Assembly (NCBI GenBank): GCA_008638375.1
Contig: CM018035.1
Location: 38,598,754 to 38,662,753, forward strand
Length of the DNA stretch: 64,000 nucleotides
Direction: 5' to 3'
DNA from: Nyssa sinensis
Lineage: Eukaryota > Streptophyta > Magnoliopsida > Cornales > Nyssaceae
In this document: positions 34,973-45,099 of the stretch, piece after piece
Position numbering within the stretch: the first letter of the stretch is position 1
How the letters are laid out: each line of letters opens with the position of its first letter
The notes under the pieces: model-generated
Databases searched by the model: none
What the model was told of the DNA's origin: nothing
Seen by the model: only the letters and a program-made list of their open reading frames with translations
Position numbers and translations under genes: made by a program

Positions 34973-35100
34973 GATTTCTGAAAGAAAACACGTATTTGTT
35001 AATTTGTTATCACATACAATTACATTCATTTCATGTTTCAAAGTTTGTTATACTATTATCTTTGATTTCATGGTATTTTACGGTCTACTTTTACTCCTCA

Positions 35101-35540
35101 TCCTTCTACGGCCCCATACTCCGCCATTCTATCACATATCCAGTTCACATACTACGAGTCCCATACCTCGCCTTCATACTTCACATATCTATTTCATGTA
35201 CTACGGGTCCCATACCCCGCCTTTCTATCACGTATCCATTTCACATACTGCGAGTCCCATACCTCGCCTTCGTATTTCACATATCTATCTCATGTACTAC
35301 GGGTCTCATACCCCGCCTTTCTATCACGTATCCATTTCACATACTGCGAGTCCCATACCTCGCCTTCGTATTTCACATATCTATCTCATGTACTACGGGT
35401 CCCATACCCCGCCTTCCTATCACGTTACTTCAGAACACTAACTTCATGTACTGCGGGTCCCATACCCCGCCTTCATACTACGTATTCCTCATATCCACAA
35501 CGCGAGTCCCATACCTCGCCTTTATATCGTATCGTGTACT
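35101..35540 (-). repeat. Leader tandem repeat of element B
   Basis: About eight 48-bp units alternating between two versions (core GGCGAGGTATGGGACTCG and GGCGGGGTATGGGACCCG on the minus strand), giving a 96-bp higher-order period (for example 35247 and 35343). It lies between primer site and gag and is related to the 61-bp units of A. Confidence 0.85.
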
Positions 35541-35631
35541 TCGTATATCCTAGGTAGTCTAAAACCCTACCTAACTTATGGTTTGATTCTAATCCTTCTA
35601 ATGTCACTAAGTTTGCTCAAGTAAACCTAGT

Positions 35632-35643
35632 GCTCTGATACCA
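35632..35643 (-). other. Primer binding site of element B (tRNA-iMet)
   Basis: On the minus strand TGGTATCAGAGC starts 3 nt after the 5' LTR end at 35647, the same type and spacing as in A. Confidence 0.93.
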
Positions 35644-35646
35644 TTC

Positions 35647-37606
35647 TGTCACGACCCGAAACCCACCCTACGCGGATTACCGGATCGCGATCGCCGCCCC
35701 GAGACCCGAAGGCCCCGAGACAAGGCTCGCATAGGTAGCGGTATCGAATAGATGTGCTTCATGTGGTTGCGGAAGCGTGAAAATCTTTTTTTTTTTTTCT
35801 GGATTTAATTTACTATATTATATATATATATTGGCTCGCATATATGGCACACGCGCATGCGTGGCCGAGTGGAAAAGGGCGTGCATGGGCGCGTGGGGGT
35901 CAGGGGTTCGATACCCCGTAGCAACAAATCCTTCCCCTTTCTTTTAATTTAAACCGTCATATATATATATATATCCCAATGCCCAAAACGACGTCGCCCC
36001 AATAATTCGGTGGCAAGCCCAGAGGCTGCCACGCGTCCGAGTCGACACAGAATTTTTTTAAAAGGCCGAGTCAACTCACTGTCGTCTTCCCCATTTCTTC
36101 CCCACTGTAACCCTAGTTACAGTTTTCCCATTTTTTCTATTTCGAGAATTTTCCCTCAACCGATCCCAACTGTTTTGATGGGAAACCCTTCCTACAACAT
36201 CACTAAACAACTTGGCATTCGTTTGAGAGTTCGAATCGAACTCGTTTGCTCGGTTAAAGGGGCGATAATCCTGACTGTAAGTGGCTCGTTCATGCTCATT
36301 TCTTCACCATTTTTAGTGAGGATGGGCTTATTTTGATCCCCTCTTCATGAGGATTCAAATCCCATTCGTGAATGTTGGTTTAAATGAGAGTTTAAGGGTT
36401 TGGGTTGTAAACCCGTAACCTGCAAGTTCATGTTTGGAGGTCTTTCTTTGGGATTTTTGATCGTGTATATACGTTTTTGGGACGCTCTTAGGGTCTTCTT
36501 GAGGTCTTGATAAACCAAATTTGGTTTAGGGAAAGTTGGTTCAGACCTGCTTCAAGCAAGGTCCATCCATGGCTGCCTTGTGTACGGTTTATGCTTCCTA
36601 GGTATTTTAGGTCGAGATTTTCATGCCTAATTCATGTATACACATCCTAATCATCATATATGCTAAATTAAAGGCTTAAAACAGATTCATACATATAAAA
36701 ATTCTAGAGAGAGAAATTCAAGTGTTTGAGGGTTTACCTTGTTTCAAACTGTTTCTCTCTCCCTTGTTCCTTGCTTCCTACTTCTGAATGTCTCAGAAAC
36801 TCCTTCAATCTCTCCCTCACTCTCGGATGGTTGTGTTTTGTGTGTATAAGCACCATGCATTATGTATAAGGAGAAGAAATCATTGAAATTTCTGATTTCC
36901 CCTCCCTTTGGTTTAACCCATTTCAGGTTTCTTCATGAGTGGCCTGAATTGCCACTGTTGGGCAGGCCATGAGTGGCCGGTTGTGTGTGTGTGTGGTGTT
37001 TGACTCACATATATATATATATATACATACAAAGTTCAACCCAATTACACCTTGGATAATACACATACCTCTCCCACCTTTGTACACTTTGGACAATAGT
37101 ATGCCCTATTATACATACATCTCATACATACATATCTTGGCATACATGCATGCATTCACATACACATATATATTCATTTGTAATTTTATATATATATATT
37201 TAAGGTCATAATTATTTATACAATATATATATTTATATATATCTCTTTATTTAATTACGTATATTAATTGTTACAATTTATTTCTTATACTTAAAATAAT
37301 TAATTACTTTAAAAATTAATTATTTTCTTAAATGCATTATCTTGTACTAATCTTCGTATTCTCGTAATATTTGTCCAAATTCTCGTACTCGTATCAACAA
37401 TTGGTAGTTGACGTGAAAATGTAATTATCATCAAAATCGACATGTTGGTGATTGCAACGAAAGTGATGTACAGTCATCCTGACTTTTCAGGACATTTACT
37501 TAAAAGTTCGTGCGTCGGGGTCGGCACCGACCTTGTTACTAAGGGTGTTGATTTCCAATTTCAACACAACAGCTTAATAGCCTCTAATTTGGGTCGGGGT
37601 ATTACA
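35647..37606 (-). mobile_element. 5' LTR of element B, internally deleted (2.0 kb)
   Basis: Both ends match the 3' LTR, but about 2.35 kb is missing: the T-run at 35786-35798 joins sequence that follows the first T-run (29565-29595) of the 3' LTR to sequence that follows the second (31921-31934). The deletion removes the intron, small ORF and 140-bp array. Otherwise the two LTRs are almost identical; an 11-bp local duplication (ATTTCTTCCCC) at about 36093 is the main other difference. This points to a recent insertion. Confidence 0.9.
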
Positions 37607-37611
37607 GAAAC

Positions 37612-39086
37612 GCTGCAAGAATGGCTTCACAGGTTGAAAGAAGCCAAAGGAAAGGCGACTAAATAGATCAAAAACCAGAAGTACGAGGTGAGTAACCCTG
37701 TATTTGAATTGGAGATTTAACTCCATGGATTTAAAAAGGTTTTAAGTTCAAAGATATAAAGTATTTGAAGTTTCAAATTCAGTATTTACATGATGCAGTT
37801 TTAAATTGTTCTATTTTATAACCCCATTGTGACATGCTTAGTGATTGGTTTCTGCCACAGTTTTCCTTCAAATACTTTTCAGCATGTCTAGTTAAAATGC
37901 AATTATTGTTAAATATTCTGAATTTGCTTATTTCAAGTATACGAATGTTTATTACGAATTTATGAAAAGTATCTATGAGAAAAGTCACATGATAAATATT
38001 TTGTAAGATAATGGTGCATAAGCACACAGGCAGTATTTTGGGTTTCTTCGGATCTCATTGACCTGTCAAAAACCACATAGTCAGTATTTTGGGTTCTTAT
38101 TGTAACTCATTGACCTGTCATGTGAAATGCCCGGTAGCAGGATCTAATCCCCCAGGCAAATGAGATATCTCCATTTATAAGTAAGATGGGAGTCCGGTTC
38201 GAAACGGATTCCACTAATGGAAGTGATAAGATGACAAATGATTTGAAAATGGAAGTAGGTTTTACCCTCATTTTCAATGTACATATGTTTTGAGTTTTAT
38301 ATACTCTATTTAAGAAATACATGTTATGTTATATGTTTTGAAGTTCATGAGTATAAGTATAGCTTGAATACTTTAAATGTTTCAAAGCTATTGTTTTACG
38401 AAATGCATATGTTTTGAGTTATATACTCTATTTGACAAAATATGAGTTTAGCTTGAATACTTTAAATGTTTCAAAGCTACATGATTTAAGGAATGCATAT
38501 ATTCTGTATTCAAAGTATACGAACAATTGGCGGTGATTATTTTACAACTCTTATGTACTAAAAACCACTGCTAATTGAAAACCCCATGACGAATACTGGA
38601 ATTGCTCACAAGCTTAGATTAGCTTACCCAGACTTTGTTCGGACCCCCCTTTCAGGTGATGCAGCAGATAGGGTCTTAAGGACAACGACGATGAGTCTAG
38701 CTTTTTTTGGAAGGATATGTTTAAGTAGTTCTTTTGAAGAACCTATGAACATTAGTAGTATGTTTTGTATTAATAGACAGAGTAAGAATATGTAATAGGC
38801 CCTCAGGGCAACCGAATATGTATTGTATTAATGTATGAAGTTTTTAAGTTTCGTTATACTCTGAATGTGTAACCATGTATGCTATGTATAGAACAGCACT
38901 ATCGGACAGATGTGCATAATTTAAAATGAGAAAAGAAAAGAAAAAGTTTTTTTCACGCTTCCGCAATCATGTGTAGCACATCTATTCGATACTGCTGCAG
39001 ATGCGAGCGTTGTCTCGGGGCCTTCGGGTCTCGGGGCGGCGGTCGCGATCCGGTAATCCGCACGGGGTGGGTTTCGGGTCGTGACA
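37612..39086 (+). mobile_element. Solo LTR S4, second part
   Basis: Continues S4 after the GAAAC duplication of element B. It includes the last 55 nt of the small ORF (to 37666), the intron (37688-38655) and the conserved 3' terminus ending GGGTTTCGGGTCGTGACA at 39086, followed by the CCATT duplication. Confidence 0.93.
37688..38655 (+). other. Predicted LTR intron, S4
   Basis: Donor CGAG|GTGAGTAAC at 37688 and acceptor CCCCCCTTTCAG|GTGATG ending at 38655 (968 bp). The conserved block is at 38133-38212. The stem CAATTGGCGGTG (38524-38535) with CACTGCTAATTG (38566-38577) pairs at all 12 positions if two G-U pairs are counted. Confidence 0.65.
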
Positions 39087-39091
39087 CCATT

Positions 39092-39958
39092 GATGCTGAA
39101 ACTTGGGTCAAGGAAATGGAACGTATTTTCATGGTTATGCCATGCATTGAAGAACAAAAGGTCTTTTTTGCTGCCTTTACTTTTAAAGATGCAGCTCATG
39201 AGTGGTGGCTTCTAGAAAAGGAGAGAGAACCACCAATGACCTGGACTAGATTCTTGGAAGTATTTTATGATAAGTATTTTCCAAGATTATTAAAGAATCA
39301 AAAGATTGTAGAATTTGCAATCCTAACTCAGGGGACAATGACTGTGGCCGAGTATGAAACCAAGTTTATGAAGTTAGCTCGGTTCGTACCCCACATGGTC
39401 CAAACTAAAGATCTAAAGGCTAGGAAGTTTGAAAGTGGCCTGAGAGATGGCATAAGATATCGACTTGAACCTTTCGAACTTCCCACGTATAATGCAGTGG
39501 TGGATCGCGCTAAAATTTTTTAGAGGGCTGGGATTGCTTTATCCCAAAAGAAAGATAAGAAACAATTTAGCCCCAACCCTCAACAAATGAAAAAGACAAG
39601 GACGGGGGCCAAGAGCACGACTTCTGTCAACGAAGGTAGTAGCACTGGCCAAAAGACAATGGACATTCCTACCTGCCCCACATGGCAAAAGAAGCATTTC
39701 GCACCTTGCCGACATGGAATAGGAGTCTGTTTTAAATGCGGGCTGTCTGGGCATCACGTCAAGGATTGCCCAATGCTGAACTCAAATACTAAAGAGCCTA
39801 CTGCAGTAGCATCATCGGCTACCCCGCAACCATCGGCCACAAATAATGAGAAACCTGGAGGGAACAAGGAACCTATGAGGTACGGACGAACCTACAATAT
39901 ATTTGCAAATGCAGCACAGACCTCTAAGGATCAGATAGGTACACCACCTAAAGATTAA
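39092..39958 (+). pseudogene. gag: gag of element A, 3' part
   Basis: Resumes in phase after S4 with DAETWVKEMERIF and keeps the whole capsid region (AAHEWW, RFLEVFYDKYFP, GLRDGIRYRLEPF). A TAG at 39521-39523 replaces the Glu codon present in B at KIFERAG. Beyond it the frame continues through a CX2CX4HX4C knuckle (CFKCGLSGHHVKDC) to TAA at 39956-39958. Gag of A is thus broken by an insertion and a nonsense change. Only 147 bp separate it from the LTR, so there is no room for pol. Confidence 0.9.
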
Positions 39959-40088
39959 ACTCTGTTGCATATATATACGAACTGTCATTTAGTTGCTAAA
40001 TATATGAAATCTAGTAGATTGAGGTCACAAGGAAGAAAAGAAGTAAGACCATAAGGATAAGCAGCCGTGAGTTTTGAGGGCAAAACTC

Positions 40089-40105
40089 TTTTAAGGAGGG
40101 AAGAA
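40089..40105 (+). other. Polypurine tract of element A
   Basis: TTTTAAGGAGGGAAGAA directly precedes the 3' LTR start TGTAATACC at 40106. Confidence 0.88.
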
Positions 40106-40328
40106 TGTAATACCCCGACCCGAGAATGTCGGGTAATGAAGCACGTTTTACGACGTTATGAAAAATGAGTGTAAATATTATGCCCTTAAGAATATGATAA
40201 ATTAATTTAATAAAATTAATTTATTAATATGAGAAATTAAGTATTAGTTATAATTAATATAAAATGTGATCAAATATAATTAACTGAATAATAATTTGTT
40301 AATTAGTTAAACATAAGAAATTAATTAA

Positions 40329-40361
<33 letters not shown>

Positions 40362-40582
40362 AGTACCTAGATCAGCTGTGTGTGTGTGTGGTGTGTAATG
40401 TGTATAAAATATTATATATATATAAGAGAGAAGAAACATGAAATTAAGAGGGGTAAGGTAGCTATGTACTATATGTGTATATTATATGTCATTAGGTGAA
40501 GAGGAATAGGAGGAGGTATGGCTGCTAATCTGATGGAGTAAAGGGGTGAAGTGAAAGGCAATTAAGTGAGAAGAGATGGCCA
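40106..40582 (+). mobile_element. 3' LTR of element A, first part
   Basis: Nearly identical to 21680-22158 of the 5' LTR. It breaks at 40582, and at 44741 the LTR resumes at the equivalent of about 22411, so some 240 bp of A's LTR were lost with the adjoining remnant. Confidence 0.9.
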
Positions 40583-41261
40583 ATTGAGGTTGGGCTTGAG
40601 GCAGAGATTTGAGAATCTCTTCCATAAGGCATTCAATTCGATCTAATTGATCACTTCTTGTCTCAGTATTCTTGGTATGTCCCATTGCTGAAAACAATAA
40701 GTTTAGATAAGCATTTCTATATAGGTCTACTCGTTCATGGTCTAACCGAGTCAGTATAACCTACCGAGGTATTCCTTTTTTGATAACCCCGTCTATAAGA
40801 TAACCCGTCAATGCATAGAATAACAATCAATGTTCACATGGAATCTATATCATAGAGACTTCTGTTCTATCTATTGATTCCAACTCTAAGTGATCTATGC
40901 AATTCATAACTATCGAGGTATTTATTGAGATAACCATGTCTGTAAGATATCTAGTAAAGAGAACCCATAAGATGTCCAGTCAATGGATGAGAGAATAATC
41001 AATGATCGTATAAAATCTATATAAAGGATATCAGTTACATCTATTAACTTTAGTTCTAACGATCTATAAGTAATGGATTATTCCTCATGTTAACCATGTC
41101 CGTAAAAGATAACCAATGAAGATAACCAATGAGATGACCAGTTAATACATAAGATAATAGTCAATGTTTGTATAAGGTAAAATGTTAGTCTTGTCTATCA
41201 ATTCTAATTCTAGTCCTATCTCCCATGACTCACAATCGAACCTATAGCTCTGATACCAAGC
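40583..41261 (-). mobile_element. gag: Internal remnant of element C-double-prime with gag start
   Basis: Minus strand: after a primer site (complement 41247-41258, TGGTATCAGAGC) come about 550 bp of AT-rich leader, then an ATG at 40685 opening MGHTKNTETRSDQLDRIE, a gypsy gag N-terminus of another type than A and B. The frame leaves element sequence at 40583 after about 34 codons, at a deletion junction. The leader holds repeats of GATAACC and CCAATGA types. The remaining gag, any pol and the second LTR are gone. Confidence 0.65.
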
Positions 41262-44200
41262 TGTCACGACCCGAAACCCACCCTATGCGGATCTCGTGTC
41301 GCGGGGCCGACCCGAAGGCCGTCCTTACTTTTTCCATTCTTGTATCATGGTACTAATATGCAAAGTACTAAAACCTCAAAACAATAACAGCGGAAGTCTT
41401 ATCAGTAATAGTACATCAGCGGAAGTCTTTCAATACACAATGTTAGCGGAAGTCTTTACAATACATAATATGGTTCTACATAAACAAAATAAGAACCAAA
41501 CGTAACCAGCACCCGAGGGTGGTGAATACATGGGAGAACTAAAACATAGACTGATATGTTTCCTCAAAATGTCCTCTTATGCTTTCAGACTCCTACTAGG
41601 GTTTTGCAGCGTCATCACCTGAAATGGGGGAAATGGGGTGGAATGAGCTACGAGAGCTCAGCAAGTAAAAATAGATCTCCGACACTGGTATCGATAAGAT
41701 ACAAATCCATGAACAAGATTATGATAGCCAATCATAAGAAAGGAGATGTTGTGATAGCCAATGAGAACAGTTGCCATAAAGGCCAATGAATAATAGGTCA
41801 CAATGTTCAATTAGGAGTAATGGGTACAACATCAACATGAATCTCTCAACAATAATACAACAACAAGAAGTACTGCCACAATAAACCGATCACAATTAAT
41901 TCAATGAAGAGTGTCTTCTCAGTTTAAGATAAGTCATAAGGAATAGTGTCATTCAATAACGTAATCATTTCAATTCTTAAGAGATGCATTTACTCTGTTC
42001 TCAGGTAAAATGCCAATGCAAATGCAAATGAAATGCCAATGAAAATGTCAATATTCATGCCAGTCAATTGCCGGTGGAAAGCCTTCGAGGAATTCATTCC
42101 TGCCACCTGTCCATTCATGTACTTGACCCTTAGGTCTCCACTCAAGTCAGAAAGCATCGGATGGATATTGTGACTGAGCACAAATCCCGTATTCATAACA
42201 AATCATGATTATTCATAATTCCATAGAAGTATAAAATGGAATATCACATATTTAATAAAGACATAGCAATAAGCCTTTCAAGGCATGGTTCACAATAAAG
42301 ACATAGCAGTCAATCAATGTCCACAAGATAGAACAATATCGCATTGTGGATAGCAATAACGTGAGGTACTTGATTATTCATAATTCCATAGAAGTATAAA
42401 ATGGAATATCATAGATTCAATGAAAGCAAAACAGTAAGCCTTTCAAGGCATGGTTTAACATGAAGTAATGATACCGTAGTATATCAAGGTCCACAAGATA
42501 GAACAATATCACATTGTGGATAGCAATAGCATGAGGTACTTTCAAGAGTACAAGTTTGGCAGTAAGAGAATAACTTGGCTTGGAAACACCATATGGAAGA
42601 GAAAGGGAATTTACTTACCTCTATCGTGATTCTATATCAGAAATCCGTGAGTGTACCCTTGCCTTTCGAGTTCCCTATATATCAGTGAATACGTTTTAGA
42701 ATAGATTCTATTCATCAAATTTTATGCCTTTCCATCATAAGTATTTCAAATACTAATTTATACTTTACCATTGAGTCCGGAACGCCGAAGAAAGTCGGTT
42801 TAGGCTTTCGCGGAATTCTATTTGGACTTTTGTACTAAAAAGGGCAAAATGGTCATTTTGCACTTTTACGTTATTTTATCCTTCGGGGTCCCATATCATA
42901 AAACGGACCCCACCATTAGACTCAGAACATCCGAGATAATAAATTTTGACTGTTCATTTGCATCGTTTGGACTTCGTTTGACCCATATTTGAAATAGGGG
43001 TATTTTGGTAATTTTCTATTTAATTAAATATATTAATATTTAATTAATATTTTATTCTGAGGGTCAAATCACAATTATTAACAGTTGGGGGGTCAATTTA
43101 TTAATTCTAAAACCTTCTGGGTCAACTTGTAATTTAAGAAAACTCTTATTCTCACTATGGATAGCCAAACAGTGGCTATCCCTTAAAATCGGAATAGGAT
43201 ATCCCCATCCCCAAACCAATTTCAATTTCAATTTCTTAACCATGTTGCCAAACACTCTGAATGTAATTTTAAAACATTTAAAACCTAAATCAAAGCTGTA
43301 CCGTTTTGATAACCCTTTTAATTAGGTTGGGCCCCGACCCGGATCCAACCCGGATCCGTTTCCTTTTAACCCGAATAGACCCCACGACAATCCGGTCACC
43401 CCCTTCATCACTCCAGTAGGAAAACAGTAGGGTTCCGTCACCATCTCCGGTGACGGCAACCTGTCCCGATCAGTTTTCTCTCCCATTTTCAACGCCAATT
43501 TCTTCCTTTCTTCCCCACGACCTCATTCTTATCCTCCATTTCCCTCAAAACCTTCCCAATCTTCTTGAATATGGAGGTTTATAGCTCCGGCCGGTTTTCC
43601 GGTGAGCTGGTTTTTCTCATTTTTACACTCGGTTCTCAACTGTTTCGACCCTTTTTTTTCATTCTATTAAATTTTTGCACTTTATGGGATCAATCCCATG
43701 CATTTTAAACTAAGTTTTTAGCATAAAATCCACTAACCCGAATTCATTGCATAAACCTGCGACTCCGGTTTTCTTATTCATTTTTCAACCATTTCTTATC
43801 ATTTTTCTTTCATTTATTTTCTTTTAAACTCTACTATATGTTCCTACTATCATATCAAGCATTACACTAATAAAATAAAAATGATAATTTCAAGTCTTAC
43901 TCACCTGTTGGTCGCGGATTCTCCTCTCTTTTCTCTGGTTCCACTCCAATCCACTCTCGGCTTCCTCCTTTGATTTCTTTCTTTTCTATTTTTCTTTCCA
44001 ACACCCCTCATATGTATACGATATATATATAAGCACACACCAACCGCCTCACTTTCTCTCTCTACTTTCTTTCTTTACCAGCCCCTTTCTTTGACTCTTT
44101 GGTTGAGATTATATATATATATACTATATATATTACAGCACATATGAGAGAGGATATAAATATCCTTCCCACTGTCGGCTATTCACTCAAAACACACACT

Positions 44201-44740
44201 TTCTACACACACCTCCATGTATATCACACAATGATACACACACACATGCACACAGTGACATACTCACTGATCAGCAGCCCACATGCAGCTCCTTTTCCCT
44301 TTTTCCTTTGTCTTTTCTTTGATATTTCCCATTATATTTATACATGTATTATGTATACATATACATATATATACATAATATACATTATACTATATGTATT
44401 TATTTATACACATATAAAATACATATCTTAAACGTGAGAGTATATCCATATACGTACATATATATCCATTTATAACAGTGCATGCATACACTGATTTTAA
44501 ACATACTACATGTTTGCGAAATATGGTCGTGCATGGAAATGCATGCGTGCACGCATTACGATGTTGGGTCCTAGGGTGCTCAGGTGTTGCCCGACACTAG
44601 CTATTCTAAGCAAACCATTCACATCCCTCAATCATTTGGTTTCATGAAATACCCTAACATAGAGCTTAAAATCGCTTTGGTTATGCTATTCAGTTGACTT
44701 ACCTCGGTAAACGTGTCGTATCCCGGGTCGGGATATCACA
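41262..44740 (-). mobile_element. 5' LTR of element C-double-prime (3.5 kb)
   Basis: Minus strand: starts TGTGATATCCCGACCC at 44740 and ends GGTTTCGGGTCGTGACA at 41262, next to a primer site. It is close to LTR C and C-prime. It has a predicted intron at complement(41619..42618) with donor GAG|GTAAGTAA and acceptor CCCATTTCAG|GTGATG, and a CT-rich and (AT)n region at 43980-44480. A locally repeated segment (TTTCAAGGCATGGTT, GTCCACAAGATAGAAC) occurs at 42270-42510. No tRNA-like module was found. Confidence 0.85.
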
Positions 44741-45099
44741 GTTTTAGCTTCTGGTTTTTGTATATATGATGTTTAGAGTAAATAAACATGATTAAGCATG
44801 AAATCTAAGCTTGAAAACGGTTGAAAACATCCAACCCAGAAGTGGCAGCCATGGATGGACCTTGCTCAAGTAGGTCTGAACCGACGTTTACCAAATCCAT
44901 TTTGGCTTATCAAGACTTCAAACTGAGGCCATGAGGGTTCTAAGAACCCTACTACGCGATGACAAAACTCAAAAACTGACCTCCATAATACGAGTTGCAG
45001 GTACGGGTTTCAAAACCCAACCTCACACCCTTACCATTAAACCTTTTTTTACGAATGAAAACTGAATCCCCATGAAGAGGGGATCAAAACAAGCTAAAT
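44741..45099 (+). mobile_element. 3' LTR of element A, second part
   Basis: Matches 22411-22778 of the 5' LTR of A. It is interrupted at 45100 by reverse LTR E; the rest of A's 3' LTR should lie beyond the window. Confidence 0.85.

Noticed and set aside
34809..35553. Two long plus-strand frames (210 and 185 codons) over the B leader
   Set aside because: They read the 48-bp tandem repeat, which is open because its period is a multiple of three, and then run into gag antisense.
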